This document shows positions 56,501-64,000 of a DNA stretch of 64,000 bases, piece after piece; the first letter of the stretch is position 1, and every line of letters begins with the position of its first letter. A program made the translations under genes and the position numbers. The DNA is taken from positions 7,264,932-7,328,931 of the forward strand of contig OZ022246.1 in the NCBI GenBank assembly GCA_963978895.1. Direction: 5' to 3'. Origin of the DNA: Erpobdella octoculata. Lineage: Eukaryota > Annelida > Clitellata > Hirudinida > Erpobdellidae. The notes under the pieces are model-generated. The model was not told the DNA's origin, ran no database searches, and saw nothing but the letters and a program-made list of their open reading frames with translations.

Positions 56501-59313
56501 ATGAATCAGGTATCAATAAATTAGGTAACAATGCATTAGGTATCAATGCATTAGGTATCAATACATCAGGGTATTAATGCATCAGGTTACCATGCATCAG
56601 GTATCAGTGCATGGGTATCAATAAATTAGGTATAAATGGATTGTATAATAATGGGTCCTTTGTTTGACAAAGTCAGGTGAGTCATTAGAAAATAAAACTA
56701 TAACACTAAATAAAATTATGATATCAATTAGAAAATATATTTAAGTTTTTGAAGATGCAGACTATCAAAAGTTTCAACAAAAACACTTTTGCTTTATATA
56801 TTCTCGATGCTAATTTCTACCTACTTTAGCATGGAGTAAAAACACTGAAAACAATTATTTTTTCTTCATGACTGCCCATTAAATTGTGTGATTGTGTTTT
56901 ATTTTTTTTCAGGTATGGAAAACACTTTAGTATTTAAATACCAGCCACTCAGCACATCACAAATGCAGGTTTCCTATTACTGATGAACTTTTTTGAAGAT
57001 AGAAATAAAATGTTTAAAGGATAATCTATTGCTACCGTTTTAATAATTGTTATTGATTTTTTTTCAATTTTTAAATAGAATTACATTAACCTAAACCTAA
57101 CAAAAAAATAATTTGATACTCATACAATTAAATTTATCACAACATCTAACCATTGATTTACAGTTTTTTTATATTTTAAAAAATCTTTATGATTAATTGG
57201 TCATTTGGTAATTAAAAATTATAACATTGTAGTGAGCCAGCATTCTCATTCCGGCTCGAAATGGAATAATGCAATTACGAGGCCGATGAATTTCTAACTG
57301 GTCCATTCCACCCAAATTGCTAACGCAATTATCTCATATGTTCCACAAAAATTCTTTTTTTACCTGACAACTTGCCACGTTTCAAGCTCAAATAAAACAA
57401 AAACAGTCGATGCTGGAAATATGATGTTGTCAACTTTTGGTTTTCATCAAATAAATTAATAATTCTATAATTATATTATAATTGCACAATTTTAAATTAT
57501 TATAATTATATAAAATAGTATAATCATATAAATATTTTATAATTATAAGTTATTATAATTAATAAAAATATTTTTATTACATAATTATTTTATAACTACA
57601 TTATTATAAATTTTTATAATGATTGAATATATTATAATTATATAATATATTTAATAATCATAATAATTTATTATGATAAATATAAAAAATTATTAATATA
57701 ATATATAATATAATATATTATATATTATATATTATAATATATTATATTATAATATATTATATATTATGTTATAATTATGTATGATTATTTTATCATTTCA
57801 TCATCATAAGTTATTATAATTATTAAATTATGGTAATTATTAAATTATTAAAATTTTATAATTATATAATTATTGATAATTACATGATTATGAATTGTTC
57901 AATCTTTCACTATTTCCAGAATTGGTTGATTTTGGAACGATGAATATATTTCAAGACATAACTAATAAATTATATGATAAAAGTTTAATTAATTAAAATA
58001 AAACACCGACTTCTTTGAGGCACTCGTTAAGTTCTTCAAGAATGTTCTTCTCATCAAACATTTTGCCCTGATAACGATGCTCATAGTAGCAGCCAATTCT
58101 TTGGCGCAGATTTCTCGGAAGTTTACGGTAGGCCATGTATTCTTCTACCTGCTTGAACTGAATAAAAACCAAATTCATATTTTGTTAAATAAATAAAATA
58201 ATATATTATTAATAAATCATTGTTTTTTTAAATCTCATGCCTTTCAGTTTTGCAAAAAAAATCTTTTGGTCAGTTGTTACATTAAAATTAGTTTGAATAA
58301 ATTGTGGTTTTGTATACTTTTTGTACATATATTTTAGTGATAAAAATTTATAAAATTAATCTGTTCAATTAAATTTGTATTTATACGTATACCTTTTAAT
58401 ATTAAATAAATAATTTTTAATTATATGAATATCTTTGAAATAAAATAATTCAGATGGATCACAGCCTCAAGAGACGACAGCATGAAAATTTCGACATCAA
58501 ACATCAGTTGTAAAATTCCCATCTATTTCCTCGAGACAATTTCATTTCAATCTTTTTTCTTATTAAGAGATTATTTAAGTAATCAGTCAAACTCAAGTGA
58601 ACGTCACATCTAATTAAATCACAAAAATTAATTAATTTTAAACCAAGTTTAGTAATAAAACATCTTTTAAGTCCAACAAAAACCTACTTTTTCACGATAC
58701 ATGCGCTTAGAAGTATCAAATGATTGAATGAGTGTAGTAGCATGGCCAACAAACATGGCATAACAAGTGGCCCCTGTTAGCATGCTGACCATAGTTAACC
58801 AGACGTCTGTTGTACTCTGTGGAGGGTATCTACCATACCCTATGCACAGCATGTGGGACAGAGCTTTGAAGAGTGCCCAGGTGTATTGCTCTGACCAATC
58901 GGCGTTCTGTTTGTTATATTTAATTTAATATATTGTATGTAGGTAGATTTAACACAAATAACTGATATTATAATTTCTATAAAATAAATTTTAATTTTTT
59001 CTAGAAGAAATTAAAAAATAAAAAAAATATTGTAAAACTTATTTTAGAAATTTTTTTTTTAAAGCTAATAGCTTTTTTTCGTGACTGAAAATACTTTCGC
59101 GGCAATCAATCAAAGTTTTTATTTTTAGTAGCATTAAACTAAAGTTGCAGGTGGTTAATTTACCTGTAGTTCTTCAAGTGCGGCCCAACTGTCAGATGGA
59201 AAATCTTGCAGCATCGGAACCAGCCATTGGAGACAGCCATTCCAGTGGCCAATCAGCAGCATTAGACTCACCAAGTTGAATATTCGCATGAACTTTTCTG
59301 CTACTGTTAAAAA
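50590..59313 (-). CDS. HCN-like: HCN (hyperpolarisation-activated, cyclic-nucleotide-gated) channel, 3' part, 6 exons
   Basis: A pacemaker cation channel of the plasma membrane. Exons: 59164-59313, 58688-58906, 58011-58157, 55647-55890, 51664-51884, 50590-51033; phases join to 474 aa. It starts at the S5 region ([20 protein letters not shown]). Next come the pore helix and filter ([10 protein letters not shown]), S6 ([19 protein letters not shown]), the C-linker ([34 protein letters not shown]), and the cyclic-nucleotide domain ([38 protein letters not shown]). The last exon encodes a charged tail ([17 protein letters not shown]). The phosphate-binding cassette reads KRVASV where mammalian HCN2 has RRTASV: the Arg is kept, the Thr is Val. 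The donor after 51664 lies 9 bases before an in-frame stop, so readthrough would give a shorter isoform. S1-S4 exons were not found and probably lie right of the window. The donor after 58011 is weak (GTCGGT). Confidence 0.93.
51135..51300 (+). mobile_element. tRNA-derived SINE (copy 2, HCN intron)
   Basis: A box TGGTATAGCGTTTAGGC and B box GGTTCGAATCC lie about 35 bases apart. The following GTTTGCATGGGCTGTAGGCT ... CTCGCC ... GGCTAACTATGG corresponds to the tail of copy 1 at 24885. The acceptor arms do not pair, so it is not a functional tRNA gene. Confidence 0.65.
51885..53320 (-). other. HCN intron with CGGGTTT-rich dispersed repeats
   Basis: Two stretches, 52085-52265 and 52650-52805, consist of degenerate TTCGGGTTT/TTTGGGTT words alternating with AATTTT and look like halves of one repeat. 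A 97-codon frame at 52496-52789 lies across them and was rejected. Confidence 0.45.
53325..53445 (+). mobile_element. 5' fragment of the second Helitron-like family
   Basis: TCAACATACATAATTTCCTA and ATTATACGCAATTGTACA match 32079-32330 over most of their length, without the 3' hairpin. Confidence 0.55.
53725..53880. repeat. Degenerate GATGAC/GATGGC microsatellite
   Basis: About 150 bp of imperfect GAT-based triplets in the HCN intron. Confidence 0.75.
54113..54290 (+). repeat. Dispersed TCGGTTTT-rich repeat
   Basis: AAAAGATCGGTTTTTTCGGT and ATTGAACCGAACTTTTGG have an inverted diverged counterpart at 55380-55545 (ACGAAACCGAAGAAAACCGA). Confidence 0.5.
54392..54453. repeat. 62-bp hairpin bounded by TTAA
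   Basis: Arms TTAACCCTCGGAGGCTCTTG (54392-54411) and CAAGAGCCTCCGAAGGTTAA (54434-54453) pair with one mismatch around a 22-base loop. TTAA edges followed by CCCT resemble piggyBac termini in miniature. Confidence 0.7.
54785..55190 (+). pseudogene. LINE ORF2 C-terminal fragment
   Basis: [20 protein letters not shown], then [19 protein letters not shown] and a stop at 55103 match the typical end of LINE ORF2 (RL--L-L-TLE-RR ... FF--RV-N-WN-L). A short 3' tail ends near AATAAAGTTATGTTATGTAA (55190). Confidence 0.7.
55380..55560 (-). repeat. Dispersed TCGGTTTT-rich repeat, inverted copy
   Basis: Counterpart of 54113-54290, 1.1 kb away in inverted orientation within the same HCN intron. Confidence 0.45.
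55985..56360. repeat. 31-bp-class minisatellite in HCN intron
   Basis: About eleven diverged copies of TTGTATTAACATTAANGATG plus TTCACAATTTG. Confidence 0.85.
56485..56650. repeat. 15-16-bp minisatellite in HCN intron
   Basis: About ten copies of the unit GCATTAGGTATCAAT with small indels. Confidence 0.85.
57440..57890. repeat. AT-only low-complexity block (TATAATTATA)
   Basis: Almost pure A/T with repeated TATTATAATTAT and ATATTATA words; several local palindromes. Confidence 0.8.
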
Positions 59314-59477
59314 CTGTAAACGTAATTATTTTATTATTAAAAATTTTCATAAAAAATAATTTGTTTAGCAAATATTTTTACCGGGTTACCAGTCCAGTAT
59401 AGTATATTAAATGCATTAATTAAAACTTTTTGCTGGGTTTAATGCTGAAAAAAACATAACAAGTTATTGATTGGAAC
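59314..59477. other. HCN intron, unassigned start
   Basis: Intron upstream of the first recognisable HCN exon. Confidence 0.5.
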
Positions 59478-59700
59478 CCTGCAAGGATCGGGTTTATACA
59501 TTTGGGTTATCAAAATGGGATGGGACGGGCCGGGGTTGTTGTCTTAACCTAGGAAATTTATGTTTGTAAAAACGGAAGGGCCAAAATCAGAACAGGCTGG
59601 GTCGGATCTGGAACTTTTTGCTCATTAAACGGATCGAGACAAGTAGCCGACGGGCCGATGCGCCAAAAATTAGTCCGTGCGTGGCTCTAATATTGATGCT
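59478..59700. repeat. Dispersed GGCCGGG-type repeat (copy 3)
   Basis: GGGATGGGACGGGCCGGGGT, GGAACTTTTTGCTC and TAGCCGACGGGCCGA resemble 26975-27105 and 34868-35045. Confidence 0.45.
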
Positions 59701-62700
59701 ATCTTACAAATGCATATATATATATATATATATATGAGTATATAAACATATATTTACGATTATAACTTTTTTTCAAATTTAAAAGCCAGTGGTGGTAGAC
59801 AATGAACGTTTGCTTATAATTATCAGAAACGACTTTCATTTTGTTTCATTTAATAATAAACCTCCCGCACCTAGCAAATTAACATAAGAATATTTTACAA
59901 GTTAACAAGTCATTTGTTACAAATACTGATAACATAACAAATAGTAACTTAACAGAAAGGTTTTACATTTTAAAATTACGGTTTATAAACTTCCTGATGA
60001 ATAATTTGTCAGTTTGCAACTTTTTTTATTTTATTTGTCTTAACTGATTTTATTTTATTTTTCTTGAATGATTTTATTTTATTTGTCTTAATTTATTTTA
60101 TTTTCATTTATTAAACAATATTAATTTCTTTATATTGGATTACGTTTACAATCTTAAATAAACCAGTTTTGATGTTTTCTTCAATAAACAAAATGGCGTT
60201 GTATTCTCGATATCTTATTTGCACTCAAGTGTCTCTGTGACAGTCTTCACTTATATTTCTTGAAACAACAGTGTCACTGTCTTCTTATTTACTCAAGTCT
60301 AGGCTACAATGTCTTCATGGAATAGCCTATATCTCCACTCGTTTTTTCTATCCTTCATAGCTTCCAACATTGGGACTTTTTCTTCCAATAAAAATCATCA
60401 ATTACTCTACACCAATCGTTTACTTTGAATAATTTTATTTTGTTTCATTTTATTTGTTCTCAATTGATTTGATGTCTTCTCGTGGAAGTTTTCTGTGACA
60501 GCTTTTGTTGCAAGAAGACGCTCTATGAATTCTAATTAACTTACATATTGGAGTCCTTCGTCGAACTGTGCTTTATAAAAAAGCTATTTTTTTCTTTTTT
60601 GTGTATTTATAGGAAAGTCTGTTTTCACTTTTTAGAATTTAAATGTTTTTACACATAACTTCGTCATGTTATAACAAATAATTTGCTTAATTTTGCTTAC
60701 ACCTGATGTACATATTTGCGACATGTGTTTCCTCTGTCGATTTTCAAGCTGAGTTTTTCCTTTAGTTGTAAATTCTTGTGCTTTAAGTTTCTGATTTTTT
60801 TAAAGATGTTTGTAGTGTTTAGCCGCTCTAGTAAGTTTTATTCTCAATATTTGCTGTGTTATAAAGGGTTTTTTAAGTCTGGAGTCATAAGAGTTTCATC
60901 GGTACACTATTTTGAGTCATAATCCAGTGGCAGTTACAATATTAGTGAAAGGGGATCCTAAACGCGTTGAAAAGAACGATTTTTTCCAATTTAATGTTAG
61001 ATAATTAAATTTATAAGTTTTAAGTAGTTTAACATATACTTTCGGTCAAGATTTATTAATTTAAAAACTAAAATTTTGTTACAGTTTTCAACAGACTAGT
61101 AGAGTTTGTTAAATTTACTGATTTTTTGTAGCGAAATACTGTATAATACAGGATATACCATAATAAAAACACAATCAATGGGAAATCAATCATGAGATAG
61201 ATCGATAGATCCAGATGAGCTATGGTTTTGATGGGTTGAGGTTTAGTTGCATAATCAAATCTTATTGTATAATTTAATACGACTAAAAGTTTTATTATAT
61301 ATTTCATTAAAATGTCAATATACATAAGATATGTAACAAGTTAAATACAAGTCTCTTGGATTACAAATCTCATAAACAGGTAAAACAGAGTTACTATGTC
61401 TAAATCTTAGATAGACATCAGTTACTTTAAGTGAGATGAGTTCAGAACAATATAGATAATATAGAATAAACAAACTAAAAAAACAGAAGATGAAAGAACG
61501 TTATGACAACTGTTACTCGGTGCCCTAGGCAAATTGCTATATTTAGAGGTTTGGATCACGAAACTACTTGTTAAGTGCTAAATGTATTTTTGCCAGGAAA
61601 GGAAGGGGATCCGGACTTCCAGAAACACCCCTGCAAATGCCACATCAGTTTAGCGTCTTGAGTTATAATGGCTACATTGGTACGGCATTTTCACCCCTTC
61701 GGCTATGACCTCAGCGGTGTCCAATCGTATTCTAATTCTATTGTCCGAATTCTGTTTTGCCAAAATCATTTCCAGTTTTTTTCCATTTCCTTTTTTTTAT
61801 TTTCATTCTCTTGAGAACAGCGATAATGAAAAATTTTTCATTCTACAATAACTTAGTTATAGATAAACCCTTAGAGATGCAAATCAAGATAATAATTTTT
61901 ACGTAATGGACGCTATTTAATGTTTCAGAATAAATCTTGGATTGTTTACTAAGTTATATTGATACTGAGTACTATTGAGTAATGTGCAGTTAGAATTAAT
62001 ATTGAAACTGAGTACTATTGAGTAATGTGCAATGCAGAGCACCACAGAGAAAAACATTCTAATTAATGTTTTTGTACTTTTTAGTACTTTTAAGTCCTCT
62101 TAAGTAATCATGTATCCTTCGTAATGTTATTCTGTGATGTTTTTTGTTGTAAAGTTTTATTTAAACAATTTTAAACAATCACACTAAATGAAAATAATTT
62201 TATTTGAAAATTTAAAATTTTTTAGCTACTTAAACAAAACTGCAGGAATAAAAATAATAATTAAAACACAAACATAAATGTCCCGTAGAAATATAATTTT
62301 TTGTTCTCAATAAAATAATAAAGAAAATTTCAAATAAAAATATTCGTGGAAGGCAGGAATTGTTTGACATGTATACACAAAATTTTAATATTTAAGCATG
62401 AACAAACAAAATAATTAATATTTTTTGTAAACCTGTAAAATTAAATTTATTAATTTAATATTTTCTTGTTAACATGCTTTCTTTAAAACACAGTCATTTT
62501 GAATGTAAGTTATTTTAATCTACTGATTTGATGCAAAGTGCTTCTCAGTTCAAAACTTTATTCATTTTTTCAACAAACTTTATTAAAGCATATTAGGTAG
62601 TATAAACTTTGTATCATAATTGTAGTTTTTGTAACTGAAAAAGTACTCAATAGACAATTTAACAATTTACAAAATGTCAATTATTAAAATATGGTACTTT

Positions 62701-62855
62701 TTCTGAAGTGTTAAAGCAAAAAATTGACATGTTGAACATTTTATTTATATAAGACACTCTTAAACAATTCAGTTTAATTTTTCTGTCGTGAAACACCTTT
62801 TGTAAAAACTAAAAAGTATAATTAAAAAAATGCTGATATTAACAGTGTATGCTAT
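59701..62855. other. AT-rich region, no exon recognised
   Basis: Probably HCN intron or 5' region. It contains a short (AT)n at 59708-59735, a 27-bp tandem repeat at 60026-60112 (core GATTTTATTTTATTTGTCTT) and a ~50-bp duplication at 61958-62032 (core CTGAGTACTATTGAGTAATG). No S1-S4 coding block was seen. Confidence 0.5.
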
Positions 62856-63394
62856 TGTCATAAATTGTGCTACATATCAATATATTGTCATAAATTGTGC
62901 TACATATCAATATATTGTCATAAATTGTGCTACATATCGATATATTGTCATAAATTGTGCTACATATCAATATATTGTCATAAATTGTGCTACATATCAA
63001 TATATTGTCATAAATTGTGCTACATATCAATATATTGTCATAAATTGTGCTACATATCGATATATTGTCATAAATTGTGCTACATATCAATATATTGTCA
63101 TAAATTGTGCTACATATCAATATATTGTCATAAATTGTGCTACATATCAATATATTGTAATAAATTGTGCTACATATCAATATATTGTCATAAATTGTGC
63201 TACATATCGATATATTGTCATAAATTGTGCTACATATCAATATATTGTAATAAATTGTGCTAAATATCAATATATTGTCATAAATTGTGCTACATATCAA
63301 TATATTGTCATAAATTGTGCTACATATCAATATATTGTCATAAATTGTGCTACATATCAATATATTGTCATAAATTGTGCTACATATCAATAAA
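62856..63394. repeat. 30-bp satellite array, about 18 units
   Basis: The unit is TATTGTCATAAATTGTGCTA plus CATATCAATA, with rare single-base variants (CGATA, GTAATA, CTAAAT). Because 30 is divisible by three, a decapeptide repeat stays open in several frames on both strands (YIVINCATYQ on plus). Copies are 97-100% alike, indicating recent expansion or homogenisation. The apparent ORFs are most likely by-products. Confidence 0.95.
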
Positions 63395-63445
63395 GCAACG
63401 GATATCTCGATTTTTTCGAAAACTGATTTGAAAAAAAAGTCGAAA

Positions 63446-63473
63446 TAATAAATAAATAAATAAATAAATAAAT
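63446..63473. repeat. (AAAT)n microsatellite
   Basis: Seven tetramers. Confidence 0.9.
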
Positions 63474-64000
63474 ACGAGATTTGTGCCTAGGTATGTTTCA
63501 AAAATGGTGCAGTTCAAAGATTTGTTTTTAAAACTGCTACAAATAAATTGTTTTAATTTGAAGACAAAATCTGAGGTAACAACAACTACTATATTCTTCT
63601 CTTCTACAGCTCTGCTCCACACTCTCATAATCTACCTAATTATTTAGCAGTATTATTGAGTCCAGCATACCTGCAAAAGCAATCCTGTCCTGCAACATCT
63701 AATAACACGAAAGTTTTTTTGCTATATAATGCTTTCTTGTTTATTATTATTTGACAACTCATATAGCGGAATGACAACTTATTTTAGTCGTAATATACAC
63801 ATTCTACAGAAACTGTTCTTAGTTTATCCTGTTGTTAATATGTTTACACGTCTTGGAAAGCAAAATGTAACATTAACATATTACAAGCCAATCACCTACA
63901 AAGACTTCTTTGTTTTATGTGGGCCAGTCCTAAGCCTGGATAGAGATTGAGGGAAGCAGTAAAAGAATCAAATGATGATCTGCGACATAATATATCCTTG
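63474..64000. other. Window end with an RTE-like LINE tail relic
   Basis: GGCCAGTCCTAAGCCTGGAT at 63921-63940 and AAGAATCAAATGATGATCTG match 30112-30180. No gene was recognised. Confidence 0.45.

Noticed and set aside
61068..61325. Hydrophobic minus-strand ORF as an HCN S1-S4 exon
   Set aside because: It lacks the regular Arg/Lys spacing of an S4 segment and has no matching splice phase.
62830..63393. Decapeptide-repeat ORFs on both strands as genes
   Set aside because: The 30-bp unit length is divisible by three, so open frames are automatic; no start context, signal or homology.

Overview
The window is AT-rich nuclear DNA from an invertebrate animal. The genes have many short exons with GT-AG introns (a few GC-AG), and they sit in dense transposon relics and very long microsatellites. 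The gene set (plasma-membrane Ca2+ pump, HCN channel, mitochondrial short-chain acyl-CoA dehydrogenase) is generally metazoan. A likely allatostatin-C-type neuropeptide precursor points to a protostome, perhaps a lophotrochozoan; that placement is inference. Nothing prokaryotic or viral was recognised.

Layout. 1-2.8 kb: the 3' end of a Helitron-like element, a single-exon acidic ORF on the minus strand, a 600-bp GTGA microsatellite and a small TA-flanked MITE. 2.8-17.2 kb: 17 exons (plus strand) of a plasma-membrane Ca2+-ATPase lacking its N-terminal part. Its first 8.7-kb intron carries a nearly intact CR1/L2/Jockey-type LINE and several microsatellites. 17.4-18.7 kb: a tail-to-tail, three-exon, membrane-anchored SAM methyltransferase (minus). 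19.2-21.2 kb: a Helitron-like element swollen by ACAT and AT repeats. 22.2-25.5 kb: a complete 12-exon short-chain acyl-CoA dehydrogenase (minus). 25.5-35.5 kb: LINE relics, huge microsatellites, an orphan terminal exon of a membrane protein, and more Helitron-like copies. 35.7-37.5 kb: the two-exon neuropeptide precursor (minus). 38-50 kb: a transposon graveyard of LINE ORF1/RT fragments, two hAT relics in opposite orientation and another Helitron. 50.6-59.3 kb: six 3' exons of an HCN channel (minus), from the pore-proximal helix to the C-terminus. 59.3-64 kb: no exon recognised; it ends with a 30-bp satellite array.

The genes do not form a functional cluster. The Ca2+ pump, the HCN channel and the neuropeptide would suit excitable cells, but their proximity is not evidence of co-regulation. 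Exon borders were derived by hand, requiring splice-site dinucleotides, a continuous reading phase and family motifs. They are internally consistent but have no transcript support. The most interesting points are the neuropeptide precursor, the Helitron families with internal GC-rich minisatellites and clean A|TC...CTAG|T ends, a minisatellite that copies the 3' splice site of an acyl-CoA dehydrogenase exon, and a satellite array that stays open on both strands.
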